From Roseomonas marmotae (lineage in GTDB: Bacteria; Pseudomonadota; Alphaproteobacteria; Acetobacterales; Acetobacteraceae), in NCBI RefSeq assembly GCF_017654485.1, contig NZ_CP061091.1, positions 3,106,501-3,170,500 on the forward strand: a stretch of DNA of 64,000 nt, in the 5' to 3' direction. The position numbers and the translations under genes were made by a program. The notes under the pieces are model-generated. The model was given only the letters and a program-made list of their open reading frames with translations, was not told the origin of the DNA and did no database searches. Shown here in pieces: positions 17,261-25,406 of this stretch; within the stretch, counting starts at the first letter, position 1, and each line of letters starts with the position of its first letter.

Positions 17261-18450
17261 CAGCTCTCCAGCACCTCGACGAAGCGCGTCAGCCAGGCAT
17301 TGGTCTGCGCGCCATCGATGACGCGGTGGTCGATGGTGAGCGAGACGTAGCTCATGGGCCGGATCAGCATGGCGTCGCTGCCGCCGACCTCCCGCACCAC
17401 CACCCGCTTCTCCAGCTTGCCGATGCCGAGGATGGCGGATTGCGGCTGGTTGATGATGATCGGCGTCGCCACCAGCGAGCCCGAGACACCATGGTTGGAG
17501 ATGGTGAAAGTGCCGCCGCGCACGTCTTCCGGCGCCAGCCTGTTGGCGCGGGCGCGCTGCGTCACCTCCTGAAGCCGCTGCGCGATGCCGAGCAGCGAGA
17601 GCGACTGCGCCTCATGGATCACCGGCACGATCAGCCCCTGGTCCCCCAGCGCGGTGCCGATGCCGATATTCATGCTGGAGAAGACCTCCAGATGCTCCTC
17701 ATGCCAGCGGCTGTTCACCGTCGGCGCGACCTTCATGGCCTCCACGCAGGCCTGCACGAAATAGGCGGTGAAGGTCAGGTTCACGCCCTGGGTGGCGAAT
17801 TCCGCCTTCGTCACCGCGCGATGGGCGATGACGGCGGACAGGTCGGCCTCGAAGACCGCCGTCACATGCGGGGCCGTGGCCACGGACTGCGCCATATGCT
17901 CGGCGATGCGCCGGCGCATCGGGCTATGCGGGACGATGCTGGACCGAAGCCCGGAAGGCGCCTGCGCGGCCGGCGCAGGCTGTGGCGGCGGCGGTGGGGC
18001 CGGGGGCCGCGCGCGCTGCTCCAGCGCCTGGACCACATCCTCCCGCGTCAGGCGCCCGCCCTTGCCGGTGCCGGCCACGCTGCCGGGGTCGATGCCGCTT
18101 TCGCTGACCAGCTTGCGCACGGCCGGCGAAAGGCGCAGCTCGGGTTCCGCATGCACCTGCGGCGGCCTGGGGCGCTCAGCGGGCGCGGCGGCGGCCGTGG
18201 CCCCTTCCCCCGGCTCGATATGGCCGAGCAGCGCGCCCGGCTCCACATCCCCCGTGGCGATCAGGATGGCGGCGAGGCGGCCGGAGGCGGGGGACGCGAC
18301 CTCCATGGCGACCTTGTCGGTCTCCAGTTCCACCAGCGGCTCGCCTTCTCGCACCACCTCGCCCACCTGCCGGAACCAGGTGCGGATGGCGGCGGTGGTG
18401 CCCTCCTGCGCGATGGGGGAGCGGATCTCAGTGACCGTCATCGTTTCCAT
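17248..18450 (-). CDS. Dihydrolipoamide acyltransferase (E2) of a 2-oxo acid dehydrogenase complex
   Basis: E2 component, 400 residues. It has an N-terminal lipoyl domain (about 1-80) with the lipoylated Lys in ETDKVAMEV, an Ala/Pro linker, a peripheral-subunit-binding domain (about 108-145: SPAVRKLVSESGIDPGSVAGTGKGGRLTREDV region) and a C-terminal acyltransferase domain. The catalytic His-Asp motif is SLTIDHRVIDGAQ, and ISNHGVSGS is also present. It starts 2 bases after the stop of the fused E1 gene, so the two are cotranslated. The partner E1 looks like the branched-chain type, which makes acyl-CoA from 2-oxoisovalerate-like acids the likely product. No E3 (dihydrolipoamide dehydrogenase) gene lies here; it must be shared from elsewhere. 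Confidence 0.92.
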   Translation of the reverse strand: METMTVTEIRSPIAQEGTTAAIRTWFRQVGEVVREGEPLVELETDKVAMEVASPASGRLAAILIATGDVEPGALLGHIEPGEGATAAAAPAERPRPPQVHAEPELRLSPAVRKLVSESGIDPGSVAGTGKGGRLTREDVVQALEQRARPPAPPPPPQPAPAAQAPSGLRSSIVPHSPMRRRIAEHMAQSVATAPHVTAVFEADLSAVIAHRAVTKAEFATQGVNLTFTAYFVQACVEAMKVAPTVNSRWHEEHLEVFSSMNIGIGTALGDQGLIVPVIHEAQSLSLLGIAQRLQEVTQRARANRLAPEDVRGGTFTISNHGVSGSLVATPIIINQPQSAILGIGKLEKRVVVREVGGSDAMLIRPMSYVSLTIDHRVIDGAQTNAWLTRFVEVLESWPAP

Positions 18451-18452
18451 CG

Positions 18453-20549
18453 TCAGAAACCCACCAGTTCCAGGATTTTGTCGCGGATGCGCTCGACCGA
18501 GGGCACCACATGGTTCAGCAGCACCGGGTTATGCGGGCTGGGCACATCCGGCATGGTCAGGCGGGAAACAGGGGCATCCAGCTCCATGAAGGCCTCATCG
18601 GCCACCACGGCGGCGATCTCGGCGCCGAAGCCGGCGGTGCGGAGGTCCTCATGCACGATCAGGCAGCGATGCGTGCGCGTGACCGAGGCCAGCACCGCCT
18701 CCTTGTCCCAGGGCATCAGCGTGCGGAGGTCGATGACCTCGACGGATTGCCCGCTGCCGCGCGCCGCATCCTCGCAGCGCTCGACCATGGCGCCCCAGGT
18801 GACGATGGTCAGCTTCTCGCCGGCCATGGTGGTGCGGGCGCAGCCGAAGGGAATGACGTAGTCGTCGCCGGGATAGGGGCGCCGCGCCCAGGCGGCGTCC
18901 AGCATGGCGCGGTGCTCCAGGAACATCACGGGGTCGTCGCCCCGCAGCGCGCCGCGCAGCAGGCCCACCGCGTCCTCGGCATTGGAAGGGACGGCAACCT
19001 TCCAGCCGGGGGAATGGACGAACTGCACCTCATTGGTCTGGCTGTGCCAGGGGTCGCCGCATTTGAAGAAGCCGACGGGCATGCGCAGCACCATGGGCGC
19101 GGCGAAGCGGTTGTTGGTGCGCCAGCGCATGGTGCCGCAGTCGTTGATCTGCTCCACCGCCGGGTCGGCATATTTGCGGAACTGGATCTCCGGCACCGGC
19201 ATCAGCCCCGCCATGGCCATGCCGACGGCCCTACCAACGATGCCCTCTTCGGAAAGGCTGGTGTCGAAGACGCGCTTCTCGCCGAACTTCTCCTGCAGGC
19301 CCAGCGTCACGGCATGGACGCCGCCCTTGGGGCCGATATCCTCACCGAACAGGAGCACGCGCGGATTGATGGCCAGTTCATGGTCCAGCGTGCGTCGGAT
19401 GGCGGTGACCATGTTGATGCGCGCGCCTTCCGGCCTCGGCACGTCGCTGCCGGCAGGCGGCGTGATGCCGGCGGCGCGTAGCCCGCCCATCACCTGCTGC
19501 CCGGCTTCCGAGAAGACATGGCGCATCACTGTCTCCGGCCGCGCCACCGGGCGCTGCTCGGCCCTGGCGCGGGCCGCTTCCACCGCCTGCGCGGCCTCGG
19601 CGGCCAGTTCGTTCCATTCCGCGTCGCCCAGCACCGCAGGCACCAGGAAGTCGCGCAGCCGGGGCAGCGGGTCGCGTGCCCATTCGGCCTCCACCGCGGT
19701 GGAGGATTTGTAGGTCTGGGTATCCTGGAAGCTGTGGCCCTGCAGGCGCGGCACGGTCAGGCGCAGCAAACAGGGACCCTGGCGGCCCCGCACATGGTCC
19801 TGCGCCTGCCGGATCAGGGACGCCGCCACCGCCGGGTCCGTGCCGTCGCCGGAGAGGATATGCAGATTGCCGAAGCTGGCGAGATTGGCGGCGATATTGG
19901 CGCCCGGCGTCTGGAAGACGGAGGGGACGGAAATGCCATAGCCGTTATCCTCGATATAGAAGAGGACAGGCAGCTTCTGCGTCGTCGCGATGGTCAGGGC
20001 CGACCAGAAGCCGTTGGTGGCGACGGAGCCATCGCCGCCCAGCACCACGCCGATGGCGCGGGCATAACTCTCATCCCCCAGCACGGTGCGATGGTATTCG
20101 ACGGCCTGCGCCCAGCCCACCGTCGGCGTGTATTGCGCACCGACGCCGCCGCACATCGGCAGGGCCGAGGCGCCCCGGGGATTGGGATAGTTGAAGACGA
20201 CCCCGATATCCCGCCCGTCCGAATAGCCGCCGGCCCGGGCCATGGAGGAGCCCAGCGCCTCCTCGATCTCCACCCCCAGCGCCAGCAGCATGGGGCGGGA
20301 GCGGTAATAGCCGCAGGCGGCGTCGTGCCGCTCGGTCAGGCCCAGGCCGAGGATGATCTGCGCCAGGTCATGCCCGCGCGCCGAGAACTGGTAGAGGACC
20401 TTCTTCTCCGGCACGAGGGTCTTCTCCTCCAGCGCGTCCAGGGCGCGGGAGACATGCAGCAGATAGGCGACGCGGCGCCAGTCGACGGCGGGGTCGGGGG
20501 TGGCGCTGCGCGCGGAAGACGATGGCTTGGAGAGGGCGATCGATCCCAT
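18453..20549 (-). CDS. Fused alpha-beta E1 of a (branched-chain) 2-oxo acid dehydrogenase
   Basis: Thiamine-diphosphate-dependent E1 with alpha and beta chains fused in one 698-residue protein. The alpha part (about 20-340) has the ThDP motif GDGSVATNGFWSALTIATTQKLPVLF; the beta part (about 385-698) has NMVTAIRRTLDHELAINPRVLLFGEDIG and FDTSLSEEGIVGRAVGMAMAG. YYRSRPMLLALG and the substrate-channel pattern resemble branched-chain or aromatic oxo-acid E1 rather than pyruvate E1. The frame opens 10 codons earlier (20579); the ATG at 20549 has GGGGAAC nearby and is preferred. It is divergent from an Lrp-family gene, the arrangement known for bkd operons controlled by BkdR. The oxo-acid substrate is inferred, not shown. 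Confidence 0.9.
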   Translation of the reverse strand: MGSIALSKPSSSARSATPDPAVDWRRVAYLLHVSRALDALEEKTLVPEKKVLYQFSARGHDLAQIILGLGLTERHDAACGYYRSRPMLLALGVEIEEALGSSMARAGGYSDGRDIGVVFNYPNPRGASALPMCGGVGAQYTPTVGWAQAVEYHRTVLGDESYARAIGVVLGGDGSVATNGFWSALTIATTQKLPVLFYIEDNGYGISVPSVFQTPGANIAANLASFGNLHILSGDGTDPAVAASLIRQAQDHVRGRQGPCLLRLTVPRLQGHSFQDTQTYKSSTAVEAEWARDPLPRLRDFLVPAVLGDAEWNELAAEAAQAVEAARARAEQRPVARPETVMRHVFSEAGQQVMGGLRAAGITPPAGSDVPRPEGARINMVTAIRRTLDHELAINPRVLLFGEDIGPKGGVHAVTLGLQEKFGEKRVFDTSLSEEGIVGRAVGMAMAGLMPVPEIQFRKYADPAVEQINDCGTMRWRTNNRFAAPMVLRMPVGFFKCGDPWHSQTNEVQFVHSPGWKVAVPSNAEDAVGLLRGALRGDDPVMFLEHRAMLDAAWARRPYPGDDYVIPFGCARTTMAGEKLTIVTWGAMVERCEDAARGSGQSVEVIDLRTLMPWDKEAVLASVTRTHRCLIVHEDLRTAGFGAEIAAVVADEAFMELDAPVSRLTMPDVPSPHNPVLLNHVVPSVERIRDKILELVGF

Positions 20550-20625
20550 GTCCGTTCCCCTGTTCCGGCCTGGCTTCAAGGGCCGGCCGATGATGCATTT
20601 CCTGAAGGCTAGGCTTCATTCCCGG

Positions 20626-20647
20626 GCAAAACCGTTCCTCTTTTTGC
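20626..20647. promoter_or_regulatory. AT-rich inverted repeat, possible Lrp-type operator
   Basis: GCAAAA and TTTTGC flank a 10-base centre in the spacer between the divergent E1 gene and the Lrp-family gene. A second small repeat, TGAAG-6-CTTCA, lies at 20603-20618. Short palindromes with AT flanks are typical of Lrp/AsnC sites, so autoregulation plus control of the E1-E2 operon is plausible. No consensus could be tested. Confidence 0.35.
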
Positions 20648-20736
20648 GGGATACGGCGGAAGGCAGGCATGATGCCCTCGCCTTGGGCGACAAGCCGGCA
20701 TATCCATGCCCGATCTGCGAATCAGGGGGAGCAGCC

Positions 20737-21207
20737 ATGCCTCAGACGGAGGAACTGGACCAATTCGAGCGCGCGATCCTGGCCGCCCTGCAGAAGAATG
20801 CACGGCAGAGCGTGCAGGAGCTGGCGGAGAAGATCGGCCTCTCCACCTCCCCCACCTGGCGGCGGCTGAAGGCGATGCAGGATGCCGGGGTCATCCTGGA
20901 GTATGTGGCGCGTCTGGATGCGGCGAAGTTGGGCTACGGGCAGACGGTCTTCGCCAATGTGACGCTGGCCAAGCACAACCGCGACGCGTTGCTGGATTTC
21001 GAGAAGGCGATCGTGGAGCGGCCGGAGGTGCTGCAATGCTTCTCCATGACCGGCAGCGCGGATTACATCATCCGCGCAGTGGTCAAGGACGCCGCCCATT
21101 ACGAGCGGTTCCTTCAAGAGGTCGTCTTCATCAATCCCGCGGTGCAGCATATTTCCTCGCATTTCGCGCTGCGGGAGATCAAGAACACCTCGGCCCTGCC
21201 GATTTAG
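20737..21207 (+). CDS. Lrp/AsnC-family transcriptional regulator
   Basis: Lrp/AsnC regulator of 156 residues. The N-terminal winged helix-turn-helix (LDQFERAILAALQKNARQSV, then ELAEKIGLSTSPTWRRLKAM) is followed by the RAM ligand-binding domain (about 65-145), with the characteristic FEKAIVERPEVLQCFSMTGSADYI. The ATG at 20737 follows GGGGGAG; a longer open frame upstream is ignored. It is divergent from the fused E1/E2 operon, so by analogy with BkdR, an Lrp homologue, it probably activates that operon in response to amino acids. That link is inferred from position. Confidence 0.93.
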   Translation: MPQTEELDQFERAILAALQKNARQSVQELAEKIGLSTSPTWRRLKAMQDAGVILEYVARLDAAKLGYGQTVFANVTLAKHNRDALLDFEKAIVERPEVLQCFSMTGSADYIIRAVVKDAAHYERFLQEVVFINPAVQHISSHFALREIKNTSALPI

Positions 21208-21546
21208 AGGCTCGACCTATCCATCGCATCCTGCGGCGCGGCTTCCATCCCCTGTCGATGGCAGCCGCGCCACCAACGGGTCGTGCGTAGCGGCACATCC
21301 CAATGTCACCTCTACCTCCACCGGTAGCCGCTTCCAGGCTGGCTCGGCGCCCAGCATCACTTTTCCTTGGCAAGGGCCCACGACCGCACGACGCATGACA
21401 AGCTGCAGATCGTTTCGAGCTGATTGAAGGATTCCGGTCGACCATACCCGGTGACGGCAGGTGTCCTGCCAAGCTGCCGTTCATGCAGCAAAGTTCAGCA
21501 TCCTTCCTGGCACGGCCAGAGCCGTTATCACAGGGGAGCACCTGCC
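21208..21546. other. Gap of 339 bases without a gene
   Basis: Contains the stem-loop at 21235-21271 after the Lrp gene and then the leader of the flavocytochrome gene. GC appears lower than in the flanking genes. Open frames on both strands here have no recognisable protein character. I see no tRNA or repeat. Confidence 0.5.
21235..21271 (+). terminator. Strong stem-loop downstream of the Lrp gene
   Basis: GGCGCGGCT pairs with AGCCGCGCC (9 bp); after one mismatch, CCATC pairs with GATGG, closing a 7-base loop. It begins 28 bases after the stop codon. No T-run follows, so it would be a factor-assisted terminator or an mRNA 3' stabiliser. Confidence 0.5.
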
Positions 21547-22902
21547 ATGAGGCGCGCACGGTCCGTATTCTGGGGAGGGCTGGCCGTGCTCAGCATCCTC
21601 TGGCTTCTTGCTGATCCAGGGTCGCTGGCGCCGGACCACCTTTTTACGCTTCGCGCTTCTGCGATGCAGTACAGCGGCATTCTGGCGATGGGCTGCATGA
21701 GCCTTGCCATGCTTCTCGCCATGCGGCCGCGTTGGCCTGAAAGGTGGACGGGCGGACTCGACAAGATGTATCGCCTGCACAAATGGCTGGGCATCGGCGG
21801 GCTCGCACTGGCCGTCACCCACTGGCTCTGGGCGCAAGGACCGAGATGGGCCGTGTCCCTTGGCTGGGTGGCGCGCCCGCAACGCAGTCCGCGGGTGCCT
21901 GCTGAAGGCTGGGTGGAACCATTCCTACTGTCGCAGCGGCATACCGCCGAGAGTCTTGGCGAGTGGACTTTCTACGCAAGCGTCATCCTGATCGCCGTCG
22001 CCCTGGCCCGGCCTGTCCCCTATCACCTGTTCCACAAGTCGCACCGCCTCCTCGCTGTCCTGTACCTGATCCTGGTATTTCACAGTGTCGTGCTGACCAA
22101 GTTCAGCTACTGGTCCACGCCCGTCGGCGCGGTCATGGCGTTGCTGATGGCCGCCGGGACAGTGGCTGCCGTTGTGTCGATACTGCGCCGGATCGGCATG
22201 AGCCGGAAGGTGGAAGGCAGGATTACGAGGCTGCATTACTACCCCGCGCTTCATGTGCTCGAGTGCGAGATAGACGTTCCCAAGGGCTGGCCTGGACACA
22301 AGGCTGGACAGTTCGCCTTCGTCACCTCGGACATGTCGGAGGGCGCGCACCCCTTCACGATCGCTTCCACCTGGGACCCGGCCAGGCATCATCTCTCCTT
22401 CGTCGTGAAGGAGCTCGGGGACTATACACGGCGTCTGCACGAGACTCTTCATGTCGGTGATCTGGTGCAGGTCGAGGGGCCGTATGGCTTCTTTACCTTC
22501 GATGACGGTTCGCCGCGTCAGATCTGGGTGGGCGGGGGAGTCGGCATCACGCCTTTCATCGCCCGGATGAAGTATCTCGCGCAGGAAGGCTCAGCCATAC
22601 CTGGCACGTCCCTGCGGCATGACATCGATCTGTTCCATCCCACCGCCGAATACAGCGACGAAGCCATTGCCAGGCTGCAAGCCGATGCGGCAGCCGCGGG
22701 TGTGCGCCTGCATGTGCTTCATACCCGGCGCGAGGGCCGGCTGACCGGCGACCGCATCCGGGAAGCCGTGCCCGACTGGCGGGGCGCCAGCATCTGGTTC
22801 TGCGGCCCGTCCGGCCTTGGCGAGGCTCTCAGACAGGACTTCGGTCGTCATGGGTTTCAGGTCGCCAGGCGCTTTCATCAAGAGCTGTTCGAGTTGAGAT
22901 GA
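21547..22902 (+). CDS. Ferric-reductase-like transmembrane flavocytochrome
   Basis: Membrane oxidoreductase of 451 residues. The N-terminal half has about six helices of the ferric-reductase-like type with paired haem-ligand His candidates (HKWLGIGGLALAVTHW and HKSHRLLAVLYLILVFHS). The cytoplasmic half is an FAD/NAD(P)H module: HPFTIAS binds FAD, GGVGITPFIARMK binds nucleotide, and FCGPSGLGEALRQDF is near the C-terminus. The ATG at 21547 follows GGGGAG; the frame extends 123 bases upstream without good coding character. Electrons would pass from NAD(P)H through FAD and haem to an unknown acceptor (ferric iron, ferredoxin-type partner or oxygen). Base composition looks lower in GC than its neighbours, hinting at acquisition. 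Confidence 0.88.
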   Translation: MRRARSVFWGGLAVLSILWLLADPGSLAPDHLFTLRASAMQYSGILAMGCMSLAMLLAMRPRWPERWTGGLDKMYRLHKWLGIGGLALAVTHWLWAQGPRWAVSLGWVARPQRSPRVPAEGWVEPFLLSQRHTAESLGEWTFYASVILIAVALARPVPYHLFHKSHRLLAVLYLILVFHSVVLTKFSYWSTPVGAVMALLMAAGTVAAVVSILRRIGMSRKVEGRITRLHYYPALHVLECEIDVPKGWPGHKAGQFAFVTSDMSEGAHPFTIASTWDPARHHLSFVVKELGDYTRRLHETLHVGDLVQVEGPYGFFTFDDGSPRQIWVGGGVGITPFIARMKYLAQEGSAIPGTSLRHDIDLFHPTAEYSDEAIARLQADAAAAGVRLHVLHTRREGRLTGDRIREAVPDWRGASIWFCGPSGLGEALRQDFGRHGFQVARRFHQELFELR

Positions 22903-23022
22903 GCAGCGCACGGGAGGAGGTGACGCTTTCTGCCCGGACTTCCGTGGTCCATCGGGTGCGGATGGCGGCTGCCCGGCGGCCTCTGCCGCAGAGTCGTCCT
23001 GCGCTGCCACCTCCCCCGGAGA

Positions 23023-24270
23023 TCAGAACCGCTCGGCGGCATAGGCCTCCAGCGAGGCATTGCCCGGCCGCCCCAGGATGGCCGGCGCCAGCAGTTCCGC
23101 CGTGCTCGCCGCGCCGGTCAGGCCCAGATGCCCGTGGCCGAAGGCGAAGGCCAGGTTCGGCAGCTTCCTGGAGGGGCCGATGACCGGCAGGGAATCCGGC
23201 AGGCAGGGCCGGTGCCCCATCCAGAAGCCCTCTGATTCCTCGGTGCTGGCATCAGGCAGCACCGCCTTCAGGTCGCGGTAGAGCAGCTCGGCCCGGCGCG
23301 GCGTCGGCGGCTTCTCGGTGCCGCCGAATTCCACGGTGCCGCCGACGCGGATGCCGCCTTCCATGGGCGTGATGAAAACCTTGCGGTCGGCGGGGACGAT
23401 GCAGCGCCCCAGTTGCAGCCCGGCGCGCGGCAGCATGACGTGGTAGCCGCGCTGGCTCTCCAGCGGGATGCGGTAGCCGAGCGGCGCCAGCAGGCGGGCG
23501 GACCAGGCGCCGGCGGCGATGGCGACGCTATCCGCCGCATGGTGCCCGGCCTCCCCACGGATGCCGCTGGCGCGGCCCTCCGCGACCGTGATCTCCAGCG
23601 CGCGGTCCCGCACGAAGCGGGCGCCGTTGCGCGTCAGGGCTTCCGCCAGGGCCAGGCAGTAGCGGTGCGGGTTGGCGCAATGCGCGTGGTCCGGCAGGAA
23701 CTGGCCGACCGTGTAGTCCGGCCCCACCGCCGGCTCCAGCGCCATGATGCCGTCGCGGTCCAGCGTCTCGATGCGCGCCCCATGCTCGCGGCGCAAAGCC
23801 CAGCTGGCCGTATCCTTCGCCAACTGCTCCCGGGAACGATAGAGGTAGAGATGTCCGGCACAGACCACGAGTTCCGGCGCGCCGATCTCCCGTGCCAGCG
23901 CCTGATGCTGCTCCACAGCCAGATGATGCAGCGTGCCCAGCGCGCGGGCCACTTCCGCCACCCGCGCGGGGCGGGCGGAGGCGACGAAGCGGGCGAACCA
24001 CGGCATGGCGCGCAGCCAGTAATTGGCCGGGACATGCAGCGCCGCGTCGGGGTCCAGCAGCATCTTCGGCACGTCGCGCAGCACGCCCGGCATGGCAAGC
24101 GGCACCACGGAGCTGGCGCTGATGGCGCCGGCATTGCCGAAGCTGGCCCCCTGCCCCGGCGGCTGCGGGTCCAGCACCGTCACCGTGGCGCCACCGCGTT
24201 GCAGCTTCCAGGCCAGGGCGAGGCCGACGATCCCGGCGCCGACCACCAGAATATGCGGAGAAGCGGTCAT
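23023..24270 (-). CDS. DadA-like FAD-dependent amino acid dehydrogenase/oxidase
   Basis: FAD-dependent oxidoreductase of 415 residues in the DAO/DadA family. The N-terminal dinucleotide-binding motif is VVGAGIVGLALAWKLQRGG (about 8-26), followed by PGQGASFGNAGAISASSVVPLAMPG, the D-amino-acid dehydrogenase signature. The C-terminal MGHRPCLPDSLPVIGPSRKLPNLAFAFGHGHLGLTGA pattern closes the fold. Characterised relatives deaminate D-amino acids or L-hydroxyproline-type substrates at the membrane and feed electrons to the respiratory chain. The gene is followed on the same strand, after 6 bases in genomic order, by the asparaginase-like gene, so the two may be one unit for amino-acid salvage. The substrate is not resolved. 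Confidence 0.9.
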   Translation of the reverse strand: MTASPHILVVGAGIVGLALAWKLQRGGATVTVLDPQPPGQGASFGNAGAISASSVVPLAMPGVLRDVPKMLLDPDAALHVPANYWLRAMPWFARFVASARPARVAEVARALGTLHHLAVEQHQALAREIGAPELVVCAGHLYLYRSREQLAKDTASWALRREHGARIETLDRDGIMALEPAVGPDYTVGQFLPDHAHCANPHRYCLALAEALTRNGARFVRDRALEITVAEGRASGIRGEAGHHAADSVAIAAGAWSARLLAPLGYRIPLESQRGYHVMLPRAGLQLGRCIVPADRKVFITPMEGGIRVGGTVEFGGTEKPPTPRRAELLYRDLKAVLPDASTEESEGFWMGHRPCLPDSLPVIGPSRKLPNLAFAFGHGHLGLTGAASTAELLAPAILGRPGNASLEAYAAERF

Positions 24271-24276
24271 CCCGTC

Positions 24277-25224
24277 TCAGCCCTGCTGCAGCGGCTGGCG
24301 GTAGATGCCGGTCCAGGCCACGCCATCGGCGGCGATCATGCCGCGATACATGCCCTGGCTGTTGAAGGGCAGCGAGACCCGCCCGGCCGCGTCGATGGCG
24401 ATCAGCCCGCCCGAGCCGCCGATCCGGCCCAGTTCCTCCACCACCGCCTCCGCCGCGACATCCAGCGCATCGCCGCGGTAACGCATGCGCGCTGCGATGT
24501 CATGCGCGGCGGCCCAGCGGATGAAATACTCGCCATGGCCGGTCGCGGAGATGGCGCAGGTCTCGTTGTCGGCCCAGGTGCCGGCGCCGAAGACCGGACT
24601 GTCCCCCACGCGCCCCGGCAGCTTCGCCGTCATGCCACCCGTGGAGGTAGCCGCCGCCAGGTTGCCGTGTCGGTCGCGCGCGACGGCGCCGACCGTGCCG
24701 TGCTTGGCCTCGTCGCTGCGCGTGTCGGGGGCGGCAGAGGCCTGGCGCGCCAGTTCGTCCTGCAAGGCCTGCCAGCGCCGCTCGGTGTAGAAATACCCGG
24801 CGGGCGCGAAGGTGATGCCCTGGGCTCGGCAGAATTCCATCGCGCCCTCACCCACCAGCAGCACGTGCTCGGAGTTTTCCAGCACCGCGCGCGCGGCCTG
24901 CACGGGGTTGCGCGGCCCCATGATGCCGGCCACGGCGCCGGCCCCACGGTCCTCGCCCCGCATCACTGCGGCGTCCATCTCCTGCAGGCCCGCGCGGGTG
25001 AAGACGGCGCCGCGCCCGGCGTTGAACAGCGGGTTGTCCTCCAGCGCCATCACCGCCGCCGTCACGGCATCCAGCGCGCTGCCGCCCCCGGCCAGCACGG
25101 CATGGCCGGCGTTCAGGCTGTCGCGCAGGCCGGCGTGGTACTGCGCCTCGGCCTCGGGCGTCATGGACTCGCGGCGGATGGTGCCGGCACCACCATGGAC
25201 GGCCAGCGCGAAGGTATCGGGCAT
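24277..25224 (-). CDS. Isoaspartyl peptidase/L-asparaginase (Ntn hydrolase)
   Basis: Type 2 asparaginase/isoaspartyl dipeptidase of 315 residues. It is made as a precursor that cleaves itself before the catalytic Thr in KHGTVGAVARD. The start FALAVHGGAGTIRRE, the segment ALDAVTAAVMALEDNPLFNAGRGAVF and the glycine-rich STGGMTAKLPGRVGDSPVFGAGTWAD are all diagnostic. The ATG at 25224 is preferred over a start 45 bases upstream because the family N-terminus begins there; the ribosome-binding site is weak. It lies upstream of, and in line with, the DadA-like gene and is divergent from the hydratase gene. It probably recycles isoaspartyl dipeptides or asparagine. Confidence 0.92.
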   Translation of the reverse strand: MPDTFALAVHGGAGTIRRESMTPEAEAQYHAGLRDSLNAGHAVLAGGGSALDAVTAAVMALEDNPLFNAGRGAVFTRAGLQEMDAAVMRGEDRGAGAVAGIMGPRNPVQAARAVLENSEHVLLVGEGAMEFCRAQGITFAPAGYFYTERRWQALQDELARQASAAPDTRSDEAKHGTVGAVARDRHGNLAAATSTGGMTAKLPGRVGDSPVFGAGTWADNETCAISATGHGEYFIRWAAAHDIAARMRYRGDALDVAAEAVVEELGRIGGSGGLIAIDAAGRVSLPFNSQGMYRGMIAADGVAWTGIYRQPLQQG

Positions 25225-25406
25225 CAAGGGCAACTTTCCGGTTGAGGCGCGGCGGGGCCTGTCCCGCAACGGTCCAGGGTATCGGGCGCATGATGATATT
25301 GGGAGTGGCCCGCATGAGGGAATACGGGTTCTGGCCCCGGGCCATGGCAGCGGCCGGAGGAACCCGGCATCCTCGGCTGCTGCTGAGACAGGACGAGGGA
25401 AAGACC

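Noticed and set aside
21179..21559. 126-codon minus-strand frame in the gap before the flavocytochrome gene
   Set aside because: It overlaps the end of the Lrp gene and the stem-loop, and its product has no family features.
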